A DNA stretch of 64,000 bases from Pseudomonas sp. G34 (GTDB lineage Bacteria > Pseudomonadota > Gammaproteobacteria > Pseudomonadales > Pseudomonadaceae), in contig NZ_JAVHZV010000029.1 in NCBI RefSeq assembly GCF_031119625.1, positions 1-64,000 on the forward strand, read 5' to 3'. Shown in pieces: positions 34,768-42,468 of the stretch; the stretch's first letter is position 1; each line of letters opens with the position of its first letter. Below the pieces are notes generated by a model, which ran no database searches, was not told the origin of the DNA, and saw only the letters and a list, made by a program, of their open reading frames with translations. The position numbers were made by a program, and so were the translations under genes.

Positions 34768-35538
34768 ATGAGTGGTTTTGTCGGTACGTTGCGCAGCGAA
34801 GTGCTGCGCCTAGAGATTGCGCTCTATGCCTGTCGCGAGCGTCTGCAGGCGCAGACCGATGACGAGGCGTTGCATGATCTGCGGGTCTGCCTGCGCCGCT
34901 TGCGCAGCCTGCTCAAGCCGCTCAAGGGCGCTGCCGGGAGTGATCCGTTGCAGCAGCGAGCCGCCGAGCTCGGGCGCCTGACGGGCCCACTGCGGGACCT
35001 GGAGGTGCTGATCGGCACCTTGCGCGCCAGCGGTGAGCACGCCGCCGCGCAGCGACGCCTGGCGCAGCGCCGCAAGGGCGATGCGCTGGTGCTGAACAGC
35101 CGCGCGTTGCCGGCGCTGTTCCGCGCCCTGGGCGAGTGGCCTCGGGAGCTGGCTGCCCAACAGGCGAGTGGTGAACTCGATGATTTGCACAAGCAGGTAC
35201 GGCGCTACCTGCGCAAGCAGCTTGCCAAGCTGGTCGAGGCCCTGGGCGATGCCGAGCATGATCGCCACCGCGTGCGCCTGCTGATCAAGCGTGTGCGTTA
35301 CACCGCCGAGGCCTATCCGCAGCTTTCGCCGCTGTCGGCTGCGCAACTGAAGCTGCTCAGGAAGGGGCAGGCGGTGCTCGGTGATTGGCACGACCACCTG
35401 CAGTGGCTGGCGACCGCCGAGCGCGAGCCCGATCTGCGCGGCTTCATCCCCGCCTGGCGCAACTCGATGCAGGCCGCCGAGCGCTCGGCGCAGGCCATCC
35501 AGGCACGCTTGCTGGGAGCGCTCGAGCCCCAACAATGA
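34768..35538 (+). CDS. CHAD domain protein
   Basis: This 256-residue all-helical protein is made of a CHAD domain. The hallmark basic and histidine segment is LHDLRVCLRRLRSLLKPL (about residues 36-53), with a second repeat ending RHRVRLLIKRVRYTAEAYP. CHAD domains bind polyphosphate and often occur near polyphosphate or envelope genes. The ATG at 34768 is used; CAGGAG lies 8 bp upstream. It follows tgpA closely and may be co-transcribed. Confidence 0.88.
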   Translation: MSGFVGTLRSEVLRLEIALYACRERLQAQTDDEALHDLRVCLRRLRSLLKPLKGAAGSDPLQQRAAELGRLTGPLRDLEVLIGTLRASGEHAAAQRRLAQRRKGDALVLNSRALPALFRALGEWPRELAAQQASGELDDLHKQVRRYLRKQLAKLVEALGDAEHDRHRVRLLIKRVRYTAEAYPQLSPLSAAQLKLLRKGQAVLGDWHDHLQWLATAEREPDLRGFIPAWRNSMQAAERSAQAIQARLLGALEPQQ

Positions 35539-35615
35539 CCGATCTGCCGCATGCGCCGGGCTCGCAGTAGCGCGACTCGTCTCTTACCATCCATAGGATG
35601 ACAAGAGAGGTGAGC

Positions 35616-36413
35616 ATGGATTTCTTCGAGCTACTGGAGCAGGTGCAACGTACACCCGAGGCGCTGTCGATTCCTGCTGACTGGGGGCAGGGCCGCGCCA
35701 GCTTCGGCGGCGTGGTGGCGGCGCTGGTCTATGCCGTGATGCGCGGCAAGGTACCAGCCGATCGCCCACCGCGGTCGTTGGCGATTACCTTCGTGGCGCC
35801 GGTGACGCCCGGCATCGCCACCAGCTTCGAGGCCGAGGTGTTGCGCGCGGGCTCGGCGGTCAGCCAGGTGCTGGGAAGGGCCGTGCAAAATGGCCAGGTG
35901 GTGGCGTTGATACAGGGCAGTTTCGGTACACCGCGCAGCTCTTCGATCAGCGTGCCGGCGCTGCCGGCACCCGCGATAAAGGCGCCCGAGCAAAGTCAGG
36001 CGTTGCCCTACATCCCCCAGGTCACCCCGGAGTTCACTCGTCATCTGGCGATGCGCTGGGGCTTGGGCGGCCTGCCGTTCAGTGCTAATCAGTCCCGGGA
36101 GATGGGCGGTTGGGTACGCTTTCGCGAGCAGCAGCGCATCGCACCCCTCGATGAAGCCCACCTGCTGGCGCTGGTCGATGCGTGGCCACCGGCGCTTTTG
36201 TCGTTGCTCGACAAGCCGGCGCCCGGCAGTTCGCTGACCTGGACCATCGAGTTCATTCAGCCACTGCACCCCATCACTTCTGACCAGTGGTGCCTGTACC
36301 GCGCCGAGATCGAGCATGCCCGTGATGGCTATGGGCATGTGGCCGCGGCGCTATGGACGGCTGATGGGCAACTGCTGGCCATCAGCCGTCAGACGGTGAC
36401 GGTGTTCGACTAA
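35616..36413 (+). CDS. double-hotdog acyl-CoA thioesterase (TesB-like)
   Basis: The 265-residue protein has the two-hotdog layout of TesB/4HBT_3-type thioesterases. GQGRASFGGVVAALVYAVM at about 20-40 is the first core helix and YGHVAAALWTADGQLLAISRQTVTVF is the final strand pair. It probably hydrolyses acyl-CoA; chain-length preference cannot be told. The ATG at 35616 is preceded by AGAGAGG; another ATG at 35598 lacks an RBS. Confidence 0.85.
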   Translation: MDFFELLEQVQRTPEALSIPADWGQGRASFGGVVAALVYAVMRGKVPADRPPRSLAITFVAPVTPGIATSFEAEVLRAGSAVSQVLGRAVQNGQVVALIQGSFGTPRSSSISVPALPAPAIKAPEQSQALPYIPQVTPEFTRHLAMRWGLGGLPFSANQSREMGGWVRFREQQRIAPLDEAHLLALVDAWPPALLSLLDKPAPGSSLTWTIEFIQPLHPITSDQWCLYRAEIEHARDGYGHVAAALWTADGQLLAISRQTVTVFD

Positions 36414-36455
36414 GCGCTGCCCTGTTGGCGTTTCAATGCGGCCGTGGGTGAAACG

Positions 36456-36653
36456 TCAACCGACCCCTAGCAGTGCCTGTCTTGCCAGGGCGTAGGCGGC
36501 AATGGCGCCCAGGCCGGACAACACCAGCGAGAGGGCGCCGGAGCCGCTGCCCGCCAGCGCCAGGGATACCAGCAAGAGCGGCAGGGCAATGGCCAGCATC
36601 GGCATGTCCAGCGATTCGGTGTGACGGGCAAGGGTAGCGGTTGGCGTGCTCAT
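36456..36653 (-). CDS. small two-helix membrane protein
   Basis: The 65-residue protein has two hydrophobic segments (about 18-34 and 40-61) rich in Gly and Ala, with a short polar N-terminus. AGGAG is well placed 6-7 bp before the ATG. No family is recognised. It lies between the thioesterase and the chemoreceptor genes on the opposite strand to the former. Confidence 0.6.
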   Translation of the reverse strand: MSTPTATLARHTESLDMPMLAIALPLLLVSLALAGSGSGALSLVLSGLGAIAAYALARQALLGVG

Positions 36654-36768
36654 GATCGGTCTCCTGCATCAGATGGAGCCAGTCTATGGGGCAGGCGCAA
36701 GGGCTGCGAATTGATCCGTGCTATACGGCAGATAGGGTTTCTACTATCTGCCGGAGGTGCCCTGGTGC

Positions 36769-38253
36769 TCAGGGTTTCAGCTGGTGGATGGCTCTCGACA
36801 GTTCGCCTGCCAGGTCGGCGAGCTGACTGCTGGTGGTAGCGGACGCCAGGGTCTGCTGGACGGTCTGCTCGGTGACATCACGGATGCCGATCACCGAGCG
36901 GGTCATCTCTTCGGCCACCAGGCTCTGCTGCTCGGCCGCAACGGCGATCTGCGTGTTGCTTTCGCGCATCTGCGCCACCGCGCCGGTGATTGCCGCCAGC
37001 GCCTCACCGGCCTCATGGGCGGCACGTACGCAGTCGTCGGCCTTCAACGAGCTTTCCTGCATGAACTCCACGGCATCGCGGGTGCCGGCCTGCAGCGCAC
37101 CGATCATGCTGGTGATCTCGTCGGTGGAGTCCTGCACGCGCTTGGCCAGGTTGCGCACTTCATCGGCCACCACGGCGAAACCGCGGCCCATTTCGCCGGC
37201 CCGCGCTGCCTCGATGGCGGCGTTGAGGGCCAGCAGGTTGGTCTGTTCGGCAATGCCATGAATGACGTTGACCACGCGGCTGATCTTCTGGCTGTCGGCG
37301 GCCACCTGCTCGATCATGGTCGCCGTCTGCTGCACGCCGCTGGACAGGCCGGTGATGGCGTCGACCACGCGGCTGACCACGGTCTGCCCGGCGCCGGCGA
37401 GCTGGTCGGCGGCCTGTGACTGGTCACGGGTGGTGGCGGCGTGTTCGGCGATGTGGTGGACGGTGGTCGACATCTCGTTGATGGCGGTGGCGGCCTGATC
37501 GGTTTCGCTCTGCTGGCCGAGCATGCCCTGGCGCACGTCCTTCATGCCCTGCGCCAGGCGCCCGGTACCCTCGTCGAGCCGTGAAGCGGCCTGGATGACC
37601 GCGCCGACCACCCGCTGATAACCGTCCTGCATGGCGTTGAAGGCACCCGCCATCTGCCCGACCTCATCGCGGCTCTGCAATGGTACGCGGGCGGCCAGAT
37701 CACCACTGTTCTCGACATGCAGCATCACATCCTTGAGGGTATTGAGGTGGCTGAGCAGGAAGCGGATCAGCAACTGCGAGGCGGCGAGCAGGGCAAGCAT
37801 CAGTACCGCCACCGCCAGGGCGTAGTGTGCGGCGCGCTCGCTGAACACCTGGGCCAGGCTACGGCCAGTGGCGATGACGGCGATGCGCTGCTCGCCGCCG
37901 CGCTCGACGAGCTGCGCGCCGAGCAGCGGCTCGCTGGCGAACAGCGCCTCGTGTTCGAGGGCCACCCAGCCACGGCCGTTGCGCAGCGGCGTGGCATCTG
38001 CGTCACCGGGCAGCTCGGGCGTTTCACCGGCCCTGAAGGCGATCAGTCCGGCGCTAGCGGGCAGCGCCTGGTCGACAGGCCAGGCGGCGACCAGTTGCGC
38101 GCGCTGCTGCGCATCGGCGCGGGCGGCCTGGGCATAGGTGTCCTGTTCCTGCAGCATGGCGAACAACACCAGCAGCAGGGTGGTGACGAAGGCGACGGCA
38201 TTCACCGCCCAGAACTTGTGTTTCAGGGATAGATCGCGAATCCACACGGGCAT
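36769..38253 (-). CDS. methyl-accepting chemotaxis protein with ANR-box promoter
   Basis: The 494-residue protein has TM1 at about 14-32 and a compact periplasmic sensor at about 35-145. TM2 is at about 148-170, then HAMP and a cytoplasmic signalling domain with HGIAEQTNLLALNAAIEAAR and GFAVVADEVRNLAKR. The sensor family is not recognised. Start MPVWIRDLSLKHKFWAV at 38253 is chosen because it leads directly into TM1. The promoter carries an ANR/FNR-type box in ideal activating position, so expression is probably raised at low oxygen. Confidence 0.92.
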   Translation of the reverse strand: MPVWIRDLSLKHKFWAVNAVAFVTTLLLVLFAMLQEQDTYAQAARADAQQRAQLVAAWPVDQALPASAGLIAFRAGETPELPGDADATPLRNGRGWVALEHEALFASEPLLGAQLVERGGEQRIAVIATGRSLAQVFSERAAHYALAVAVLMLALLAASQLLIRFLLSHLNTLKDVMLHVENSGDLAARVPLQSRDEVGQMAGAFNAMQDGYQRVVGAVIQAASRLDEGTGRLAQGMKDVRQGMLGQQSETDQAATAINEMSTTVHHIAEHAATTRDQSQAADQLAGAGQTVVSRVVDAITGLSSGVQQTATMIEQVAADSQKISRVVNVIHGIAEQTNLLALNAAIEAARAGEMGRGFAVVADEVRNLAKRVQDSTDEITSMIGALQAGTRDAVEFMQESSLKADDCVRAAHEAGEALAAITGAVAQMRESNTQIAVAAEQQSLVAEEMTRSVIGIRDVTEQTVQQTLASATTSSQLADLAGELSRAIHQLKP

Positions 38254-38298
38254 GTTCTTTTGCTCTCGACATGAATGAATTGCTGGCAAGGCGCCACT

Positions 38299-38340
38299 AT
38301 TCTGTCACGGGCAAAATAACCATCCCTTGATATGGGTCAA
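38299..38340 (-). promoter_or_regulatory. ANR/FNR box plus -10 for the chemoreceptor gene
   Basis: Minus-strand TTGACCCATATCAA (38340-38327) differs from the FNR/ANR consensus TTGAT-N4-ATCAA by one base. A -10 candidate CAGAAT occupies 38304-38299. The box centre falls at -41.5 relative to the implied start, the class II activator position. Confidence 0.65.
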
Positions 38341-38395
38341 CCGCAGCCGACGACTCGGCTTGCCAGGACTCTGCAAGCAACGCGCCGCCTCCAGG

Positions 38396-39262
38396 TCAGC
38401 GGCGTCGATCCGACCCGTTCGAAGGCTCCCGGTCATCTTCCTGATCGTCGACCGCTTCGACGAGGGTCGGCAGGGCGAAGAAGGCCCGTGCGCAGGCCGT
38501 GGTGTGCCTGGCCACCTGTTCGGCGGACTCCTGGCGGTGCAGGGCCACCTCGCGCAGCACTTCGGGCAGAAACGCCGGCTCGTTGCGACCACCCTTGGGT
38601 TTCGGGCGCAGGCTGCGCGGCAGCAGGTAGGGGGCGTCGCTTTCCAGCATCAGGCGGCCGGCGGGAATCTCCTTGACCAGCGGGTGCAGGTGCGCGCCAC
38701 GGCGTTCATCGCAAATCCAGCCGGTGATGCCGATGTGCAGATCCAGGTCCAGGTAGTCGAACAGCGCCCGTTGCTCGCCGGTAAAGCAGTGCACCACGGC
38801 GGCCGGCAGGCGATCACGGTAATCGCGCAGGATCTGCACGAAGCGTGGGTGGGCGTCGCGCTCATGCAGGAATACCGGCATCTGCAAGTCGGCGGCCAGG
38901 CTCAGCTGCTCCTCCAGGGCCTTTTCCTGCTGCGGGCGCGGCGAAAAATCACGGTTGAAGTCCAGCCCGCATTCGCCCACCGCCCTGACCTGTGGTTCGG
39001 CGAGCAGGGCGCGCAGGCGCTGGCTGTCGTCACTGCTCCAGTGCTTGGCGTCATGGGGGTGCACGCCGGCGGTGCTGAACAACCGCTCGGCGCGCTCGTC
39101 GAGTTTCCGGCACAGGCTCAGCGCATGGTCACTTTCGCCCAGGCTGGTGCCGGTCAGCACCAACTGGCAGACACCTGCGCCGAAGGCACGTTCGAGCACT
39201 GCCGCGTGCTGGTCGTCGAAGCTTGCGTGGGTCAGATTGACGCCGATGTCGATGAGTTGCAT
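38396..39262 (-). CDS. tatD: TatD family metal-dependent nuclease
   Basis: The 288-residue TatD-family TIM barrel carries metal ligands in VHPHDA, GECGLDFNRD, FLHERDAHPRF, VVHCFTG and LESDAPYL. The N-terminus MQLIDIGVNLTHASFDDQ, with N-L-T-H in place of D-x-H-x-H, is characteristic of TatD itself as opposed to YcfH or YjjV. TatD has 3'-5' exonuclease activity and acts in DNA repair. The start at 39262 gives this exact N-terminus. The highly charged C-terminal tail (EAVDDQEDDREPSNGSDRRR) is a lineage-specific extension. Confidence 0.92.
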   Translation of the reverse strand: MQLIDIGVNLTHASFDDQHAAVLERAFGAGVCQLVLTGTSLGESDHALSLCRKLDERAERLFSTAGVHPHDAKHWSSDDSQRLRALLAEPQVRAVGECGLDFNRDFSPRPQQEKALEEQLSLAADLQMPVFLHERDAHPRFVQILRDYRDRLPAAVVHCFTGEQRALFDYLDLDLHIGITGWICDERRGAHLHPLVKEIPAGRLMLESDAPYLLPRSLRPKPKGGRNEPAFLPEVLREVALHRQESAEQVARHTTACARAFFALPTLVEAVDDQEDDREPSNGSDRRR

Positions 39263-39301
39263 GGTGTGACCCTGGAAAACGAGAGGGCGCAGCATAGCAG
39301 A

Positions 39302-39324
39302 GCTTTTTATCACCGATAAAAAGC
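39302..39324. repeat. 10-bp inverted repeat between tatD and mltF
   Basis: GCTTTTTATC (39302-39311) and GATAAAAAGC (39315-39324) are perfect inverted arms with a 3-nt loop. It lies between divergent genes, so an operator is more likely than a terminator. The remaining 200 bp show no gene. Confidence 0.5.
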
Positions 39325-39470
39325 CAACGATTACAAAAACTTGTGGTCGATTCGTGACGTAAATTAAGAGCTGATGCTGTCTCAGTGCTGGCCATGCCGC
39401 GCCTGGCGCTGCATCTGCGAATCACCACCCCTGGCTGTCGGCCGGTTTCCCCGCTATCGGAGCATCGATA

Positions 39471-40877
39471 TTGCGCGTCCTCCTGATCATCTGCCTGCTG
39501 CTCTGGCTGCCCTTGCCGGCGCTGGCACGTATCGCCGGGCCTCTGGAGGTCACCGGCACGGCCGCACCCCGTGACCTGCCAGGCATTCGCAAGAGCGGCG
39601 AGCTGCGGGTGCTGGTCAACCAGAGTCGCAACAGCTCGGGCGAGGTCAAGGGGCAGAGCATCGGCGTCGAGTACCAGCGTCTGCGCGCCGTGGAGCAGTA
39701 CCTCAATCGCAATGCCCGAGATGGCCGCAACCTGCGCTTGAAGCTGATTCCCAAGGCCAAGGACCAGTTGCTCGCGGCCCTGCAGCGTGGCGAGGGTGAT
39801 CTGGTGGCGCCTGGCGAGTTGCTCAGCAGCAAGGGCGGCAACGTGCTGGCCAGCGAAGCGATACGCCGTGACGTGCCGGTGGTGATCGTCGCCCGGCAGG
39901 GCAACCGGCGCTATCAGCGGCTCGAGCAACTGGCCGGGCGCAGCCTGTCGCTGCCGGTTGGCAGCGTGGCCAAGGAGGCGTTGCACGACATCAACCGCCG
40001 CCTCGCGGCGCGCAAGCTGCCGCCCATCGTGGTCGAGTGGGTGGACCCGACCCTGGCCGTCGAGGATGTCCTGGAAATGGTCCAGGCCGGTATCTTCGAT
40101 TTCACCGCCGTGGAACTGCACATCGCCGAACGCTGGGCCAAGGTGATGCCCAAGCTGCGCGTCGACCGCCATCTGGTGCTCGACGACCAGGGCGTGATGC
40201 GCTGGTACATGCGCCGTGACGCGCCGATGCTCAGTGCCAGCGTCGACCGCTTTCTGCAAGGCTACCGGGTGCCCGATGACCAGGACGCTGCCTTCCAGCG
40301 CGTGTACCGACGGCTCTATAAAGTGCATTCGCCCATGGGGCGTACCGAGCGCCAGCGCCTCGAACGGGTGCGGCCAGTGCTGCAGCGCTACGCCGAACAG
40401 CATGATTTCGACTGGCTGGCCCTCGCCGCTCTGGCGTTCAAGGAATCGACGCTCAACCCGGCGGCCCGTGGCAGCAGCGGCGCAACCGGGCTGATGCAGA
40501 TCACCCCCGCGGCGGCGCGCAGCGTTGGTGTCAGCGACATCTCGCGGGTCGAGAACAACGTGCAGGCCAGTGCCAAGTACCTTGCCAAGATTCGCCGTGG
40601 CTTTTTCAACAGCCCGCGGCTCAATGAACGCGAGCGCATGGCGTTCGTGCTCGCCGGCTACAACCTCGGCCCGCAGCGGGTGCAGAGCCTGCGCGCCGAA
40701 GCGCGGCGGCGCGGCCTCAACCCCGACCAGTGGTTTTTCCAGGTCGAGCGGGTGGCGATGGAGGAGCTGGGCATGGGCGTGGTCAGCTACGTCAACGCGG
40801 TGAACAAGTACTACCTGGCCTATGCCCGCGAGCGCTATTCCCTGGAGCCTGCGGAAAAAGTGAGTGTGCGCAAATAA
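39471..40877 (+). CDS. MltF-type lytic transglycosylase with TTG start
   Basis: The 468-residue protein has a signal peptide (MRVLLIICLLLWLPLPALA). A periplasmic-binding-type (SBP_bac_3) domain spans about 40-290, and a C-terminal SLT domain follows. The catalytic Glu is in AALAFKESTLNPAARG (about residue 326). GATGLMQITPAAA and AFVLAGYNLGPQRV are the family motifs. MltF-type enzymes cleave peptidoglycan to 1,6-anhydro products, with the binding domain as regulator. The TTG at 39471 is needed for the signal peptide; GGAG lies at 39459-39462. Its position matches the P. aeruginosa MltF2 region. Confidence 0.88.
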   Translation: MRVLLIICLLLWLPLPALARIAGPLEVTGTAAPRDLPGIRKSGELRVLVNQSRNSSGEVKGQSIGVEYQRLRAVEQYLNRNARDGRNLRLKLIPKAKDQLLAALQRGEGDLVAPGELLSSKGGNVLASEAIRRDVPVVIVARQGNRRYQRLEQLAGRSLSLPVGSVAKEALHDINRRLAARKLPPIVVEWVDPTLAVEDVLEMVQAGIFDFTAVELHIAERWAKVMPKLRVDRHLVLDDQGVMRWYMRRDAPMLSASVDRFLQGYRVPDDQDAAFQRVYRRLYKVHSPMGRTERQRLERVRPVLQRYAEQHDFDWLALAALAFKESTLNPAARGSSGATGLMQITPAAARSVGVSDISRVENNVQASAKYLAKIRRGFFNSPRLNERERMAFVLAGYNLGPQRVQSLRAEARRRGLNPDQWFFQVERVAMEELGMGVVSYVNAVNKYYLAYARERYSLEPAEKVSVRK

Positions 40878-40977
40878 TCAGTTTATTCGATTATTTATAG
40901 CGGTTTTATTCGGTATTAATATTGGATATTTGAATTAATATGCCGCCATCTCACTTACACAGCACAGGATTCGCCCC

Positions 40978-41412
40978 ATGCACCCATTCATCAAATCCCT
41001 GGTAACCACCCGCGCCGGCTTTGGCCTGACCATCCTGCGCGTGCTGGTCGGCATCACCTTCATGGCCCATGGCTCGCAGAAACTGTTTGGCTGGTTTGGC
41101 GGCTACGGCCTGGCAGGTGTCGCCCAGTGGATGGAGAGCATCGGCCTGGCGCCGGGCTACTTGATGGCGTTGATGGCCGGCAGCGCCGAATTCTTCGGCG
41201 GCGTGGCCCTGGTCATCGGCCTGCTGGTGCGGCCTGCTTCGGCGGTGCTGGCGATCACCATGCTGGTAGCGATCTTCTCGGTGCATATCGGCAATGGCTT
41301 CTTCATGGCCAACAACGGCTACGAGTTCGCCCTGGCACTGCTGGCCGCCACGCTGGCGCTGCTGGTCGAAGGCGCCGGGCGGCTGTCGCTGGACAAGCGC
41401 ATCGCCGGCTGA
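40978..41412 (+). CDS. DoxX family membrane protein
   Basis: The 144-residue protein has four hydrophobic helices. It carries the DoxX signatures MAHGSQKLFGWFGG (residues 22-35) and AEFFGGVALVIGLLVRPAS (about 63-81). The family is loosely linked to thiosulfate metabolism and oxidative-stress membrane complexes, but function here is unknown. The upstream 100 bp is strikingly AT-rich compared with the rest of the window and must hold its promoter. A clear terminator follows at 41431. Confidence 0.9.
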   Translation: MHPFIKSLVTTRAGFGLTILRVLVGITFMAHGSQKLFGWFGGYGLAGVAQWMESIGLAPGYLMALMAGSAEFFGGVALVIGLLVRPASAVLAITMLVAIFSVHIGNGFFMANNGYEFALALLAATLALLVEGAGRLSLDKRIAG

Positions 41413-41430
41413 CCAGCGCGGCACGTGCGA

Positions 41431-41452
41431 AAGCCCGCCCATGCGGGCTTTT
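41431..41452 (+). terminator. Rho-independent terminator of doxX
   Basis: AAGCCCGC (41431-41438) pairs with GCGGGCTT (41443-41450), followed by TT; the gene ends 19 bp upstream. It separates doxX from the next transcription unit. Confidence 0.85.
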
Positions 41453-41459
41453 CTGGTTA

Positions 41460-41489
41460 TTGACAGGCTGCTCGGCAACTCTCTAGGAT
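41460..41489 (+). promoter_or_regulatory. sigma-70 promoter of the riboswitch transcript
   Basis: A perfect TTGACA -35 box (41460-41465), an 18-bp spacer and a TAGGAT -10 box (41484-41489) place the start near 41495-41497. That is 1-3 nt before the first paired base of the predicted aptamer. Confidence 0.75.
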
Positions 41490-41497
41490 TGTGACCT

Positions 41498-41572
41498 GCG
41501 CCGATTTAGACAGCTACTTGCGGGGCGCCTCAGGGACTTGTCAGCGAGTCTCGAAATTCCGCTAAAGCGCTG
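41498..41572 (+). ncRNA. SAM-II-class riboswitch (long-linker form)
   Basis: Stem P1 is GCGCC (41498-41502) with GGCGC (41524-41528). Its loop starts GATTTA and ends TTGC. GCGG (41520-41523) pairs with CCGC (41559-41562), and CAGC (41511-41514) with GCTG (41569-41572), giving a two-part pseudoknot. The invariant AAAT and GCTAAA (41561-41566) flank it as in SAM-II. An extra hairpin, GGGACT with AGTCTC (41533-41552), fills the linker. Downstream, AGCGG (41600-41604) can pair either with the local CCGCT (41591-41595) or with the aptamer's CCGCT (41559-41563). GCCTC (41583-41587) can cover GAGGC just before the RBS. Translational control is inferred. Confidence 0.72.
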
Positions 41573-41630
41573 GTTCGGTGTTGCCTCTCACCGCTGCCCA
41601 GCGGGATTTTCGAGGCGGAGACAAGCACCC

Positions 41631-41930
41631 ATGACCTGCTCCCAGGCGGCACAAATTCGTATCGTCCCCATCACCACCCGGCTGGTTCGGCGCAACCCGC
41701 GCATTCTGCTCGGTGGCGTTCACCAACCGACGCTGCTGCGCTATCTGGATGGTTGGCCCGCCCGCCGTGAAGGCCAGCGCGCCTTTCTCGTGCAGTTCGT
41801 CGAGCCGGGCGAGTCGCTGCAGCGCTTCGCCGATGACAGTTTCGACTTTGCCGTGCTGCAACGCCCCAGCGCCGAAGCGCTTGGCCAGCTGACGCGCATT
41901 GCCCGGCAGGGACTGATCACCCTGCGCTGA
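41631..41930 (+). CDS. small MetW-like protein lacking the SAM-binding motif
   Basis: The 99-residue protein resembles a compressed class I methyltransferase of the MetW type. The C-terminal part, RFADDSFDFAVLQRPSAEAL followed by RIARQGLITL, parallels MetW's FA-x-x-SFD-x-V-x-x-Q core and RVGR-x-x-I-x-F strand. The N-terminal RILLGGVHQPTLLRYL stands where MetW has VLDLGCGDGELL, so the acidic and glycine SAM-binding residues are lost. It is preceded by the SAM-II-like RNA. The ATG at 41631 follows GGCGGAG; the earlier in-frame ATG at 41538 would lie inside the aptamer and is rejected. A regulatory or partner role in methionine metabolism is inference. Confidence 0.65.
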   Translation: MTCSQAAQIRIVPITTRLVRRNPRILLGGVHQPTLLRYLDGWPARREGQRAFLVQFVEPGESLQRFADDSFDFAVLQRPSAEALGQLTRIARQGLITLR

Positions 41931-41937
41931 ACGGTGC

Positions 41938-42435
41938 TTACGGGTAGTCGATGGCGACGATGTACCAGTACTTGTCGCCAGTCGGCGTCTGTACCCGCAC
42001 CTCGGCATCCAGGCCCTTGCCGACGAGGGCGCGGGCCAGCGGCGAGTCGATGCTGATCAGGTTCAGCTTGAGGTCGAGTTCGTCGGGGCCGACGATGCGA
42101 TAGCGCGCCTCAACGCCGTCTTCGTCTTCCACCGTGACCCAGGCACCGAAGTACACCTTGTGCGGATCGCTGGGGCGAGTATCCACCACCTTGAGCTTCT
42201 CCAGGCGTTTGGTCAGAAAGCGCACACGGCTGTCGATCTCGCGCAGCATCTTCTTGCCGTAGGTGTACTCCGCGTTCTCCGAGCGATCGCCCTGGGCCGC
42301 CGCTTCGCTGACCGAGCGGGTCACCTCGGGCCGGCGCACGTGCCACAGCTCGTGCAATTCGGCGCGCAGGCGCGCCTCGCCTTGCGGGGTGATCAGGGGC
42401 GTACCCGCGGCGCGGGGAGGGCGGTATCGGCTCAT
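41938..42435 (-). CDS. greB: transcription elongation factor GreB
   Basis: The 165-residue protein has an N-terminal coiled coil (about 15-80). The acidic tip residues lie in RSENAEYTYGKK, reached through the RNA polymerase secondary channel to stimulate cleavage of backtracked RNA. A C-terminal FKBP-like domain ends SIDSPLARALVGK. The basic YGKKMLREIDSRVRFLTKRLEKLKVV is GreB-like rather than GreA-like. It is convergent with the MetW-like gene, 7 bp apart. Confidence 0.94.
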   Translation of the reverse strand: MSRYRPPRAAGTPLITPQGEARLRAELHELWHVRRPEVTRSVSEAAAQGDRSENAEYTYGKKMLREIDSRVRFLTKRLEKLKVVDTRPSDPHKVYFGAWVTVEDEDGVEARYRIVGPDELDLKLNLISIDSPLARALVGKGLDAEVRVQTPTGDKYWYIVAIDYP

Positions 42436-42468
42436 GCTCGGCTCGGTCTATGGCGGACGCGCAGTTTA

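Noticed and set aside
41538..41630. Earlier ATG for the MetW-like protein
   Set aside because: It lies inside the predicted riboswitch and lacks an RBS; the extra residues have no methyltransferase similarity.
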